From assembly GCA_900548225.1 (NCBI GenBank), contig URJM01000008.1, positions 1-47,913 of the forward strand: a stretch of 47,913 bases of DNA, read 5' to 3'. Both the position numbers and the translations under genes were made by a program. Under the pieces are notes generated by a model. The model worked only from the letters and a program-made list of their open reading frames with translations, was not told the DNA's origin and did not search any database. Source of the DNA: an uncultured bacterium (GTDB lineage: Bacteria > Verrucomicrobiota > Lentisphaeria > Oligosphaerales > Oligosphaeraceae). Positions 1 through 8,930 of the stretch are shown piece after piece. Each line of letters opens with the position of its first letter. Position 1 is the first letter of the stretch.

Positions 1-6
1 CTTTTT

Positions 7-939
7 GTGACGCCCTATTACCTTTCCCTGGCTACGTCCGCCTCCCTTTGCGACCCGATACTCAGGCAGTGCATTCCCCTTGACGCCGAGATTGACTGCC
101 AGTGTGGCGGCGACCCCGACGCCCTGGCCGAGGAATCCACCTCCCCCGTGCCTCGCCTGGTCCACCGCTATACGGATCGCGCCTTGCTTGTGACGGGCAA
201 CATCTGCGCAATGCACTGCCGCCATTGCATGAGGAAGCGTGACTGGGCGAAGAACCTTCCGCTTCTCACTGAACGGGACCTTTCGCAGGTCACCGACTAC
301 TTGAATTCCCACCACGAGGTGCGGGAGGTCCTTGTTTCAGGCGGCGACCCCCTCATGCTTCCCGAGGATAACCTGTCGCTTGTCATCCAGGCGCTTTCCT
401 CTGTGGATTCAATCGAGATACTTCGCTTTGGGAGCAGGGTGCCCTGCGTGCTTCCCCAGAGGATTACGCCGCGCCTTGCCGCGCTCCTCAACAGCGGCAA
501 GCCCGCCTGGCTCGCATGCCACTTCAACCATCCGTCGGAGCTCACCCGCGAGGTCTCGGCCGCAACCGACATCCTCAACCGGGCGGGCGTCTGCATGGTC
601 AACCAAAGCGTCCTCCTCAAGGGAGTCAACGACGACGCGGACGTCCTCGGCCGTCTCTTCACCTCGCTTCTGAAATACCGCATCAAGCCATACTACCTCT
701 TCCACGGCGACCCCATCGAGGGCGCCATGCACTTCCGCACGGGGATTGACGCCGGCCTGAGGATCATGGACAGCCTCAGGGGGAGGATTTCCGGGCTGGC
801 GCTTCCCGCCTTCGCCCTGGACCTGCCTGGCGGCAAGGGCAAGATACGGCTCCAGCCCGAGAAGGCCGATGGGCATGACGCAAACGGGGCGCCTGTCTTC
901 CGCTCCTGGCAGGGCGAGGACGTGGCGTATCCGAACTGA
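7..939 (+). CDS. KamA-family radical SAM aminomutase (EpmB / lysine 2,3-aminomutase-like), start uncertain
   Basis: Radical SAM enzyme of the lysine 2,3-aminomutase family. The sequence shows a CxxxCxxC iron-sulfur motif (C67, C71, C74 in GNICAMHCRHCMRK), preceded by the family's PVPRLVHRYTDRAL block, and a VSGGDPLML stretch typical of KamA proteins. At 310 residues it is closer to EpmB (about 340), which makes beta-lysine for modification of elongation factor P, than to the larger fermentative lysine 2,3-aminomutases. No efp or epmA gene is visible in the window to confirm that role. The first possible start is a GTG only six bases from the window edge and the frame is open to the edge, so the true start may lie upstream. 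The family assignment is secure; the substrate is inferred. Confidence 0.85.
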   Translation: MTPYYLSLATSASLCDPILRQCIPLDAEIDCQCGGDPDALAEESTSPVPRLVHRYTDRALLVTGNICAMHCRHCMRKRDWAKNLPLLTERDLSQVTDYLNSHHEVREVLVSGGDPLMLPEDNLSLVIQALSSVDSIEILRFGSRVPCVLPQRITPRLAALLNSGKPAWLACHFNHPSELTREVSAATDILNRAGVCMVNQSVLLKGVNDDADVLGRLFTSLLKYRIKPYYLFHGDPIEGAMHFRTGIDAGLRIMDSLRGRISGLALPAFALDLPGGKGKIRLQPEKADGHDANGAPVFRSWQGEDVAYPN

Positions 940-1224
940 CACTGCCGCATCCGCCAAAAAGATGCGCCATTCGTGGCGGGACGGGCGCAGCGGGAGCATA
1001 TTAATCGACCGTCCCCCTTCTTTGGCGACGACATTTTCCCGCGGTCGAATCCCTCGCCGCGGTCTCCATCCACAACGCCCATGCATGAAAGGGCAGGGCG
1101 CAGGGCATGGCAGCCCAGGTCTCCGTACGGTTCCGCCTGCGCGGAACATGCGTTCTGAACCACCCGGCAGCCATGGCGGCGCACCGCCCCGGAATGCATC
1201 CGGCAAAGCAAACTTCCCAGGACA

Positions 1225-2268
1225 ATGTCACTTAATCTTCTTTTGCCTGAAGGATACCATCCGCTTCTGGACGAACTGGCCACCGAGGTTGCCATCCGGA
1301 AGATCAAGGAGGCCTTCCAGAACAACCTGGCCTTCGAATTGAAGCTCCAGCGTGTGACGGCGCCGCTCTTCGTCCTCTCGGGGACGGGAATCAACGACGA
1401 CCTGAACGGAGTCGAAAAGCCAGTCTCCTTCCCAATCAAGGACGACGGAGGCGCCCGCGCGGAGATCGTCCACTCACTCGCCAAGTGGAAGCGCATGAAG
1501 CTCGCCTCCATGAAGACCGCGTCCGGCCGGGGCATCTACACTGACATGAATGCAATCCGGCCTGACGAGGAACTCGACAACATCCACTCCCTCTACGTCG
1601 ACCAGTGGGACTGGGAGAAGGTGATTTCCCAGGAGGAACGGAATCTCGACACCCTCAAGGACACCGTGCGCAGAATCTACTACGCGCTGCGCAGGACCGA
1701 GGACTACCTCTGCCGGGACTACCCGGTCCTCAAGCCATTCCTGCCGGAGGAAATCAAGTTCCATTTCACCGAGGATTTGGAACGGGAACACCCGGAGCTG
1801 ACACCGAAGGAACGGGAGGACCTGGTCTGCCGGCAGGAGGGCGCAGTCTTCCTCATCGGAATCGGCGGCGCGCTCCCGTTGAGCGGGAAGCCGCATGACG
1901 GACGGGCCCCTGACTATGACGACTGGACCACGGAGAGCTCCCCGGGGCACAAGGGGCTCAACGGGGACATACTCGTCTGGAACCCAGTCCTGGAACGTTC
2001 CTTCGAAATCTCCTCGATGGGAATCCGTGTGGATGTCCAGGCGCTGCTGAGACAGCTCAAGATCGCGGGAAAGGAAGAACGCGCAAAATTGCGCTTCCAT
2101 CAGGAACTAATCAATTCCAGGCTGCCTCTTACAATGGGCGGCGGAATTGGCCAGAGCAGGCTCTGCATGCTCCTGCTGCACAAGGCGCATATCGGGGAAA
2201 TCCAAAGCAGCATCTGGCCAGACTCGATGATCCGCCGGTGCGCGGAACACGACATACCACTGCTGTAA
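1225..2268 (+). CDS. asnA: Aspartate--ammonia ligase (asparagine synthetase A)
   Basis: Makes asparagine from aspartate, ammonia and ATP in the cytosol; it is related to class II aminoacyl-tRNA synthetases. The 347 residues compare with about 330 in E. coli. The N-terminal block FELKLQRVTAPLFVLSGTG, the LNGVEKPVSF stretch, the VDQWDWEKVI block and the C-terminal GGGIGQSRLCMLLL (class II motif 3 with its arginine) are all characteristic. The ATG is preceded by an AGGA at about 7 bases. The 285 bases upstream hold no convincing gene, so it seems to be transcribed alone, and an intrinsic terminator follows. Because AsnA uses free ammonia, this suggests growth where ammonia is plentiful (inference). 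Confidence 0.95.
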   Translation: MSLNLLLPEGYHPLLDELATEVAIRKIKEAFQNNLAFELKLQRVTAPLFVLSGTGINDDLNGVEKPVSFPIKDDGGARAEIVHSLAKWKRMKLASMKTASGRGIYTDMNAIRPDEELDNIHSLYVDQWDWEKVISQEERNLDTLKDTVRRIYYALRRTEDYLCRDYPVLKPFLPEEIKFHFTEDLEREHPELTPKEREDLVCRQEGAVFLIGIGGALPLSGKPHDGRAPDYDDWTTESSPGHKGLNGDILVWNPVLERSFEISSMGIRVDVQALLRQLKIAGKEERAKLRFHQELINSRLPLTMGGGIGQSRLCMLLLHKAHIGEIQSSIWPDSMIRRCAEHDIPLL

Positions 2269-2272
2269 TGTA

Positions 2273-2295
2273 GGCGGCCAGGCGGCTGCCGTTTT
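2273..2295 (+). terminator. Intrinsic terminator after asnA
   Basis: GGCGGCC (2273-2279) pairs with GGCTGCC (2284-2290), seven pairs including one G-T, around a four-base loop. GTTTT follows at once. It begins four bases after the asnA stop codon. Confidence 0.65.
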
Positions 2296-2472
2296 GTGTA
2301 ACTCCTTTGTATTGAAGTAGTTATGTTGTGCATTCGCGCATTTGCGCGCCCACGCCCCAGGCCAGGGCGCCCCAGATGCGCCGACACGCCTCTATTTTTC
2401 CCGGCAGGAACGGGCGGCAAGCTTCCTTCCTGCCGACCTCGTCAGATTTCAATTCTTTTTCATACACCGAAC

Positions 2473-4485
2473 ATGGACAGCAAATTTTGCCAGGAGGCCC
2501 TGAACTGGATTCTTCGGGAGATTCCAGGGAGGGTTTTTCTGCTCACCCTTACAGCTTCTCCGGAGCTCAAGCACGCCCTCACCCGAGGCGGTTTTTCCAT
2601 CAGCGAGAGGAATTTCCGGAAGGACACCACCAAACGCAGGATACTTGGCACCTTCAACAGGCGTCCCGACCTTGCGGTCTCCTTCCTGGACAAGATTTCC
2701 ACCATTCTCCGCAAGGACGAGCTTGTGCGGAACGAAGTATTCAAGAGCCCCGTCGACTACAAGGTGATGGAGGAGGAGTGGCGGACCAAGCTCGCCGAGA
2801 CGGACGAGCCGCGCCGCGTCGCACTCTCCTTTTACAGGGACAGCCTCCATCCGCGCCTGGACCGGCTCGGGACGCTGCTTCTGAAATATGCGCCCTCCTT
2901 CTGGAATACGGGAAGGCTCGCAGGGAAGCCGGAGGACGCACCCGCCGCGGAGGTCAAGGCGGAGCCCACCCTCCATGGGGAGGCCGCCCTGGCGTCAAAA
3001 GACCAGGCGCCTCTTGCTGACGCAATCGCACAGATGTCCACGGAGTGGGTCTTTGATGAATTGAGCCAATCCAAGACACCGAAGGATGAAGGAACCCCTT
3101 CCGAGGCCCCGCAGAATGATGCGCCTCAGGCGCAGGAGGCTCCGCCCCGGAAATATCCCACGCAGGAGCAGGTTTCGCTGGAGCGCGTAAAGGAGGAGCT
3201 GAAGGATGCGCGGCGCCGGAACGGGACTCTCTCCCAGGAGAACAGCACGCTCAAGAAGGAGATGAAGACCCAGAGGCTTGTCCACGAAAAGGAGCTTCGC
3301 GCCGCCAGGGAGCAGGTTGACACGCTCAGGAAGCAGATTGACGATGTGGGGAAGGACTTCAACGCGGCCATTGACGAACTGCGCGACAAGTTCGAGGCGG
3401 AGCAGGCCGACCAGATGACCTCCTTCTATGCGAAGGCCCTGGGAGTCCACCCCGACCAGCTGGAGTTTACCAGCCAGCTCCACGATGACAACGCCAACCT
3501 GAGGGCCAGGGTGGACAAGATGCTCGCCAGACAACGGGATGTGGACAAGAAGTACGGCACTAGGCAGAGCCTCCAGAACGAGGCGCGGAATCTCGACCAG
3601 ATGCTTACTCGAGTCACGGAGGCAATCGAGAATTCCCTCCAGCTGGAGCCTGGAATGAGCGACCTTGAACACGAGCTGGAGTCACGCCTGGAGGAGGTTC
3701 GCAAGCGCCTGCGCGGCGATGTGGACGAGGGCGAGAACACGCTGGCGGGGGTCCTTCCCCGGGTTGTCAGCTATCTGAAGGAGCTTCCGAAGGGCGATGC
3801 CTCCACACTTGACGCGCTCAAGGAGGCGGAGTCCCTTCTGGACACGGGGCTTGGGCGAGGAATCTTCTCGAGCGGCGAGCGCAAGGAGATTCTGAAGGTG
3901 ATCGAGGGCAGGCGCCACCTTGTCACGAGGGCGCTTGAGGCTGCCAGGAAGGCGAGTGAACTCAAGACCCTTGACGAACTTGTCCCCGTCGCGGCCAGGA
4001 TGAAGAAGATATACCGCGTCGGCAACCACCTGGATGTCCTCAAGGATGTGGAACTCTTCATCGACGGATACAATGTCATCAAGCTCGATCCGGAGATGAG
4101 CATCCGCGAAAAGGCCCCAGGGGGCTTCCAGGCTACAAGGAGCGAGTTCATCGAAAGATGCGGCAGGGTCGCCAAGTTCTTCAAGAAGATCACCCTGGTC
4201 TTCGACGGCGACCTGGCCACCGACTCCGTCGAGCCAAAGAACGAACACTACACCGTGGTCTTCACAAAAAAAGCCACGGTGTCACAGAATGCGGACAATT
4301 GGATCGTGCGCAGCCTGGCAAAGGCCGCGGAGGCTCCTGCCGGCGGAGAGGGGGACGAGTCGCTCTACTGGCTTGTCACAAACGACAACGGCCTGGCGGC
4401 CAGGGTCGAGGAAATCTGCGACGGGCATGTGGACGTCAGCACCTTCACCGCCTGGATGGGCAGGATGGCGAGGAGCATGAAATAG
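2473..4485 (+). CDS. Large coiled-coil protein with C-terminal NYN (YacP/Rae1-like) nuclease domain
   Basis: A 670-residue protein without signal peptide or membrane segment. Residues 1-150 form a mixed domain I do not recognise. Residues about 225-400 are strongly charged with long heptad-like stretches and predict a coiled coil. The last 145 residues form a NYN/PIN-like domain beginning VELFIDGYNVIK, as in YacP/Rae1 ribosome-associated mRNA endonucleases. Conserved acidic residues are visible in FIDGYN, VFDGD, NADNW and VTNDNG, which fit a metal-dependent RNase site. The reading frame is open to 2323, but I chose the ATG at 2473 because the encoded sequence before it is proline/arginine-rich and looks untranslated. 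It sits alone between asnA and serC. Fusion to a long coiled coil is unusual; RNA cleavage is inferred from the domain. Confidence 0.7.
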   Translation: MDSKFCQEALNWILREIPGRVFLLTLTASPELKHALTRGGFSISERNFRKDTTKRRILGTFNRRPDLAVSFLDKISTILRKDELVRNEVFKSPVDYKVMEEEWRTKLAETDEPRRVALSFYRDSLHPRLDRLGTLLLKYAPSFWNTGRLAGKPEDAPAAEVKAEPTLHGEAALASKDQAPLADAIAQMSTEWVFDELSQSKTPKDEGTPSEAPQNDAPQAQEAPPRKYPTQEQVSLERVKEELKDARRRNGTLSQENSTLKKEMKTQRLVHEKELRAAREQVDTLRKQIDDVGKDFNAAIDELRDKFEAEQADQMTSFYAKALGVHPDQLEFTSQLHDDNANLRARVDKMLARQRDVDKKYGTRQSLQNEARNLDQMLTRVTEAIENSLQLEPGMSDLEHELESRLEEVRKRLRGDVDEGENTLAGVLPRVVSYLKELPKGDASTLDALKEAESLLDTGLGRGIFSSGERKEILKVIEGRRHLVTRALEAARKASELKTLDELVPVAARMKKIYRVGNHLDVLKDVELFIDGYNVIKLDPEMSIREKAPGGFQATRSEFIERCGRVAKFFKKITLVFDGDLATDSVEPKNEHYTVVFTKKATVSQNADNWIVRSLAKAAEAPAGGEGDESLYWLVTNDNGLAARVEEICDGHVDVSTFTAWMGRMARSMK

Positions 4486-4509
4486 CCTTCGCCGGGGCTC
4501 CCTGCACAG

Positions 4510-4532
4510 GCAAGGCACTCCTGCGGCCTTGC
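4510..4532. terminator. Hairpin after the NYN gene
   Basis: GCAAGGC (4510-4516) pairs perfectly with GCCTTGC (4526-4532) 25 bases after the stop codon. No T run follows, so termination here is only possible. Confidence 0.35.
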
Positions 4533-4596
4533 CCCCTTCAGGCTTCGAGAGGATGGGAATCATGCGCCGGCGCAGGGTGGTCCACGCCGCAGAAAC

Positions 4597-4602
4597 TATA
4601 TT
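4597..4602 (+). promoter_or_regulatory. TATATT -10-like box and structured leader of serC
   Basis: TATATT lies 110 bases before the serC ATG, with no recognisable -35. The leader between has two mutually exclusive pairings for its 3' end: CGGACTT (4606-4612) with AAGTCCG (4680-4686), or GACGGAC (4613-4619) with GTCCGTC (4682-4688). The shared arm lies just before the purine-rich ribosome binding site at 4691-4703. Confidence 0.4.
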
Positions 4603-4711
4603 ACGCGGACTTGACGGACGAGGTAGACGAAATCAAATGCTGTTGGGCGGCAGGGCGCCGTCCTCGGAATTAAGACCGGAAGTCCGTCGGAAAAAAGGAA
4701 AAACAGACATC

Positions 4712-5791
4712 ATGCAGGTTTACAACTTCAATGCAGGTCCTGCGGCGTTGCCGCGTCCCGTCATCCTCAAGGCCCAGTCCGAATTTGCGGACTACAAGGG
4801 CTGCGGCTACAGCATCATCGAGGAGTCCCATCGTGCGGCTCCATTTGACGAAGTCATCAACGCCGCCGAGGCAAACCTGCGCACTCTTCTCGGCATCCCC
4901 GAGGAATACGCCGTCCTTTTCCTGCAGGGCGGGGCTTCCCTCCAGTTCGCCATGGTTCCGATGAACCTCCAGGTCCCCGGAAAGAAGATTGGCTACGCCG
5001 ACACGGGCGTCTGGGCTCACAAGGCAATCAAGGAGCTTGACATCCTTGGGCTTGACAAGGAGGTTGTCTTCGACGGCGCCGACACCAACTACAACGAAAT
5101 ACGCGGCATCGCCGACTGGAAGGTCAATCCCGACCTGGCGTATTTCGGAATCTGCTCCAACAACACCATCTACGGAACCGAATATCCCTTCTTCCCCGAG
5201 ACTGGCGACGTGCCCCTCGTGGCTGACATGTCCTCCGACATCCTCAGCAAGCGCATCGATGTCAAGAAGTTCGGTTTGATCTTCGCCGGCGCACAGAAGA
5301 ATATCGGCCCTGCGGGACTGACGCTCGTCATCATCCGCAAGGATTTGGCGGAACGCTGCCCGAAGAACATCCCCACGATGCTGCGGTACACCACTCACAT
5401 CGACAGCAAGAGCCTCTTCAACACGCCTCCCACCTTCTCCATCTACATCAACCGCCTCGTCACCGACTGGGTCATCGAGCAGGGCGGCCTTGAGGCAATC
5501 GAGCAGGCCAACGACCAGAAGGCGAAGGAACTCTATGACTTCATCGACAACTCGGGCTTCTACCGCGCCACGGCCGCGCCTGCCACCCGCAGCAAGATGA
5601 ACGTCTGCTTCAGGCTCCCCACCGAAGAGCAGGAGAAGGCGTTCATCGCATTCGCAAAGTCCAACGGCCTGGTGGGGCTCAAGGGACACCGCAAGGTCGG
5701 CGGATGCCGCGCGTCCATTTACAACGCAGTCCCGCTCGAAGGGGTCCGCAGGCTCGTCGAGATCATGAAGGAATTCCAGAAGAACGCATAG
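4712..5791 (+). CDS. serC: Phosphoserine aminotransferase
   Basis: PLP enzyme that converts 3-phosphohydroxypyruvate and glutamate to phosphoserine, and acts on the analogous step of vitamin B6 synthesis. Its 359 residues match the family length. It opens VYNFNAGPAALP, carries the phosphate-binding LFLQGGASLQFAM, and has the PLP lysine in FAGAQKNIGPAGLT. The frame extends to 4529, but the ATG at 4712 is preceded by AAAAAAGGAAAAA and matches the family N-terminus. A structured leader with a TATATT box precedes it. The D-2-hydroxyacid dehydrogenase downstream could provide the preceding serine-pathway step, though a hairpin separates the two. Confidence 0.96.
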   Translation: MQVYNFNAGPAALPRPVILKAQSEFADYKGCGYSIIEESHRAAPFDEVINAAEANLRTLLGIPEEYAVLFLQGGASLQFAMVPMNLQVPGKKIGYADTGVWAHKAIKELDILGLDKEVVFDGADTNYNEIRGIADWKVNPDLAYFGICSNNTIYGTEYPFFPETGDVPLVADMSSDILSKRIDVKKFGLIFAGAQKNIGPAGLTLVIIRKDLAERCPKNIPTMLRYTTHIDSKSLFNTPPTFSIYINRLVTDWVIEQGGLEAIEQANDQKAKELYDFIDNSGFYRATAAPATRSKMNVCFRLPTEEQEKAFIAFAKSNGLVGLKGHRKVGGCRASIYNAVPLEGVRRLVEIMKEFQKNA

Positions 5792-5819
5792 TTCCCTGAA
5801 TTCCGACACACAACCCCAT

Positions 5820-5880
5820 AGATGGCAATCCCCGCCTGGACGGCGAGACGCAAGTTCCGCCCAGACGGGGATTTGCATCT
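5820..5880. terminator. Long hairpin between serC and the hydroxyacid dehydrogenase
   Basis: An inverted repeat of 24 bases per arm with four mismatches (5820-5843 and 5857-5880) surrounds a 13-base loop, 28 bases after serC. No clear T run follows. It is probably a terminator or 3'-end stabiliser for serC. Confidence 0.5.
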
Positions 5881-5931
5881 ATAAATACACGGATGGTTTT
5901 GCCCTTCGGCGGAGAGTCTGTGTCGGAACCT

Positions 5932-5937
5932 TATATT
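5932..5937 (+). promoter_or_regulatory. TATATT -10-like box
   Basis: TATATT in the context CCTTATATTTTCC, 49 bases before the ATG of the D-2-hydroxyacid dehydrogenase and downstream of the serC hairpin. No clear -35 is seen. Confidence 0.4.
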
Positions 5938-5986
5938 TTCCCGAGGAAAGATTCAATCAAGTGCCTGAAGAGGATTTCTGCAAACC

Positions 5987-6925
5987 ATGAACATTGTCTC
6001 CTACTTGGTTTCCCCTGGCATCAGGACCCTTACCATGACCGACGGGGACGCATCGCTCCTGGAGTCCCTGCTGGACGTGGATGCGCACATTGTCAACTGC
6101 CATGACGAGCCGGAGTTCCTGGCGTCCCTTCCCGGGGCGGACATTGTGTTGACCTGGGTTTTCAGACAGGAGTGGTTTTCGCTGGCTCCCAGGCTGCGCC
6201 TTGTCTCAACCCCTGCGGCGGGCGAGGACTATTTTTCGGTTCAATGGCCGGAGGGCGTCGACCACTGGAACGGCGCATTCCATGGCGAGTTCATGGCGGA
6301 AACCGCCGTTGGAATGATTCTCGGCATGGCGAGGGGCATCCTCCCGGCAGTCACCACATACGCAGACAATCCATGGCCACGCCACGAAATCGACTCAATT
6401 GCACAGCCACTCCGGGAAAGCACGGTCACAATCTGCGGATTCGGAAAGATCGGGCGGGAGTGCGGACGCCTCCTGAAGGCATTCGACGCAAAAATACGGG
6501 GCGTTTCCAGGCAACTCCATGAAGCGCCGGATTACTTCACAAGTGAAGACGGGTGCCATACAACCGAGGAAATCGACAGACTCCTGCCAGATACAGACCA
6601 CCTGCTGCTCGTTCTGCCCAGAACACGGGAAACCGACAGGTTCCTTGATGCACGGAGAATCGGGCTCCTCCCAGAACACGCAACCGTCACGAACATCGGA
6701 CGCGGAAATGCAATCGACGAAGACGCGCTGGTCAAGGCCCTCGAATCGGGAAGGCTCGCCGGAGCCGCGCTGGACGTCACGGCAACGGAGCCACTACCAG
6801 GTTGCTCCCCGATGAGAAGGTGCAGGAATCTCTGGATTACACCCCATTCCTCCGCTTTCAACGAACATTATATGGAAAGGTATGCCGAAGAATTCGCGTC
6901 AAGACTGAATGAAAAGATGTCATAA
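5987..6925 (+). CDS. D-2-hydroxyacid dehydrogenase (phosphoglycerate dehydrogenase-like)
   Basis: NAD(P)-dependent oxidoreductase of the D-isomer 2-hydroxyacid dehydrogenase family, 312 residues. The Rossmann motif GFGKIGRECG lies at about 151-160. The catalytic set is present: R239 (NIGRGNAID), E268 (TATEPL) and H287 (ITPHSSA). The N-terminal substrate domain is short and unlike standard SerA, and there is no C-terminal ACT domain. The position after serC makes a 3-phosphoglycerate dehydrogenase role possible, but glyoxylate/hydroxypyruvate reductase is equally open. There is no Shine-Dalgarno sequence before the ATG (CTGCAAACC). Confidence 0.85.
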   Translation: MNIVSYLVSPGIRTLTMTDGDASLLESLLDVDAHIVNCHDEPEFLASLPGADIVLTWVFRQEWFSLAPRLRLVSTPAAGEDYFSVQWPEGVDHWNGAFHGEFMAETAVGMILGMARGILPAVTTYADNPWPRHEIDSIAQPLRESTVTICGFGKIGRECGRLLKAFDAKIRGVSRQLHEAPDYFTSEDGCHTTEEIDRLLPDTDHLLLVLPRTRETDRFLDARRIGLLPEHATVTNIGRGNAIDEDALVKALESGRLAGAALDVTATEPLPGCSPMRRCRNLWITPHSSAFNEHYMERYAEEFASRLNEKMS

Positions 6926-7022
6926 ATTGTCCATTTCTGGCTAGTTTTGCGTGGTTTCTGGCTTATAGTACCTACTTTCCGTCTTTTACTGGCATTTTAG
7001 AACAATCATTTATCCCTTTTTT

Positions 7023-8918
7023 ATGGAAGAACGTATTGACGACAATCGCGAAAACGCGGAGATTGGCCTGCCTGCCCCCGAGTCGGAGCTTGAGCCTGGC
7101 GCTGGTTTTCTTTGCTTTGGCCTGTGTGACGAGCTCATGCAGGGTGTCCGCGAGGCGGGTTTCCGCGAGCCGACTCCGATTCAGCTGAAGGCGATTCCCG
7201 AGGCGTTGAAGGGGCGTGACCTTCTTGGGCAGGCCTTGACTGGCACCGGGAAGACGACCGCCTTCGGCCTGCCGTCCATGGAGCGCATCAAGGACATTCC
7301 CGGGCTTCAGATGCTTGTGCTTACCCCGACGCGGGAGCTTGCGGCGCAGGTTTCCAGCGAACTCTACAAGCTCGGGCACTACACCGGGCTGAAGCCGGCC
7401 GCATTCACCGGCGGCCAGTCCTATCGCCGCCAGGAGGAACTCCTTGCCCGCGGAGTCAACATCCTCGTCGCGACTCCCGGACGCCTTATCGACCTTATGG
7501 AGTCAGGCCACTTCAACGATGCAAACCCCGCCGTCATCGTCGTGGACGAGGCGGACGAAATGCTGGACATGGGATTCATCGACGACGTGAAGAAGATCTT
7601 CCAGCACTTTCCCGCCCCGCACCAGACGATGCTCTTTTCGGCGACCATGCCGAAGCAGGTCGAGGCGCTTGCCCGCGACATTCTCCACGACCCGCTGAAA
7701 CTGGAGACCGAGCAGCCGGAGAGCGCGAACAACGACATTGAGCAGAGCTACTTTGTCATCGAGGAGCATGAGCGCACCAATGCGACCATCCGCCTCATCG
7801 AGTCGGAGGATGTGTCGAAGGCAATCATCTTCTGCCGCACCCGCGAGGAGGCCGACTCCCTCAACATCCTGCTGGGAGGCCGCGGATACAATGTGAACTG
7901 CCTCCATGGAGACATGGAACAGGCCGCACGCTCCAGGGTCATGGCGGCATTCCGGCGGGGAGACTTCGACATCCTCGTCGCGACGGATGTCGCCGCGCGT
8001 GGGCTTGACGTGGAGAATGTCTCCCATGTCTTCAACTACCACCTTCCCTTTGACAGCCGTTCCTACGTGCACCGCATCGGGCGCACGGGGCGCGCAGGCA
8101 AGACTGGCAAGGCGATTACACTTGTGACGCCCAGGGAGCTGCGGCAGCTGGAGGCAATCCGGCGCTCGGTCGGGGCAAAGCTCTCCCGCGGGCGCATCCC
8201 AAGCCGGGACGAGGTTAACCGCCAGCGACTTGAGAAGCTCCTGGCGAATCTCTTCGCGGCCTCGCTTGACACCGAGCTCTATGCCCGCATCCAGGAGATG
8301 ATTGCCTCCCAGGACCAGGACCCTGCCGTCCTCTTCACGAAGATGGTCTCGCGCCAGCTTGCCTTGACTGCCGACCAGGGGCCAGAGAACATCGGCGTCT
8401 CGGCTGAACGCCTGGAGCGCCTCGCCAATCAGCGAAGCTATCGCAACCGCAGCCGCTATGCACAGCGCGCCCTCTTCCTGGAGGAGCGCGAGGGCGAGGA
8501 GGCCGGCCAGGACGAATCACGGCCGCCACGCAGGAGAAAGCCCTATTCGGAGAGGAAGCGCGACAGGCGCTTTGACAATGATGGCGAAGGCGCGTCCCGC
8601 GGGGAACGTCCTATAAGGGAAAGGCATTACGACCGCGACGGCGAGAGGCGCGACTACAAGCGGCGTGAGGATAGGTTTGACCGCGACGGCGAGAGGCGCG
8701 ACTACAAGCGCCGTGATGATAGGTTTGACCGCGACGGCGAGAGGCGCGACTACAAGCGCCGTGAGAAGCGCAACGGGCACGAGGAGGGAAAGCCCGAGAA
8801 AAAGCGCAAGGCGGCTCCTGCCCCTGCGCCGCGCCTGAATCCCGACGGCACGCCGATGCTCAACCGCAAGCAGCGCCGTGCGCTCAAGTTCGGAAACCCA
8901 ATGCCCGAAAAGGAGTAG
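7023..8918 (+). CDS. DEAD-box ATP-dependent RNA helicase with repetitive basic tail
   Basis: Cytosolic RNA helicase that remodels rRNA or mRNA structure, 631 residues. Motifs appear in order: Q motif (TPIQLKAIP), motif I TGTGKTT, PTREL, motif II VDEADEMLDMGF, motif III SAT, and motif VI HRIGRTGRAG. After the two RecA domains come a helical segment and, from about residue 500, an Arg/Asp/Lys-rich tail. The tail contains three near-identical 16-residue repeats (DRDGERRDYKRRxDRF). This resembles CsdA/RhlE-type helicases with disordered RNA-binding tails. It appears monocistronic or first in a group with murE, whose ATG lies 12 bases after the stop. No Shine-Dalgarno sequence is seen at the ATG. 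Confidence 0.95.
   Translation: MEERIDDNRENAEIGLPAPESELEPGAGFLCFGLCDELMQGVREAGFREPTPIQLKAIPEALKGRDLLGQALTGTGKTTAFGLPSMERIKDIPGLQMLVLTPTRELAAQVSSELYKLGHYTGLKPAAFTGGQSYRRQEELLARGVNILVATPGRLIDLMESGHFNDANPAVIVVDEADEMLDMGFIDDVKKIFQHFPAPHQTMLFSATMPKQVEALARDILHDPLKLETEQPESANNDIEQSYFVIEEHERTNATIRLIESEDVSKAIIFCRTREEADSLNILLGGRGYNVNCLHGDMEQAARSRVMAAFRRGDFDILVATDVAARGLDVENVSHVFNYHLPFDSRSYVHRIGRTGRAGKTGKAITLVTPRELRQLEAIRRSVGAKLSRGRIPSRDEVNRQRLEKLLANLFAASLDTELYARIQEMIASQDQDPAVLFTKMVSRQLALTADQGPENIGVSAERLERLANQRSYRNRSRYAQRALFLEEREGEEAGQDESRPPRRRKPYSERKRDRRFDNDGEGASRGERPIRERHYDRDGERRDYKRREDRFDRDGERRDYKRRDDRFDRDGERRDYKRREKRNGHEEGKPEKKRKAAPAPAPRLNPDGTPMLNRKQRRALKFGNPMPEKE
8631..8768 (+). repeat. 48-bp tandem repeat inside the helicase gene, nearly three units
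   Basis: The unit starting GACCGCGACGGCGAGAGG begins at 8631, 8679 and 8727, an exact 48-base spacing, so each copy adds 16 residues in frame. Copies differ at very few bases (for example CGGCGTGAGG against CGCCGTGATG). This suggests recent expansion or continuing recombination in the disordered tail. Confidence 0.9.
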
Positions 8919-8930
8919 GAGGAGTTTTCC

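Noticed and set aside
1001..1231. Open frames on both strands in the gap between the KamA-family gene and asnA
   Set aside because: They lack ribosome binding sites, are rich in Arg/Pro from GC-rich DNA, and match no family I know. I treat the 285-base gap as non-coding; only a weak TATTAA at 999 is seen.
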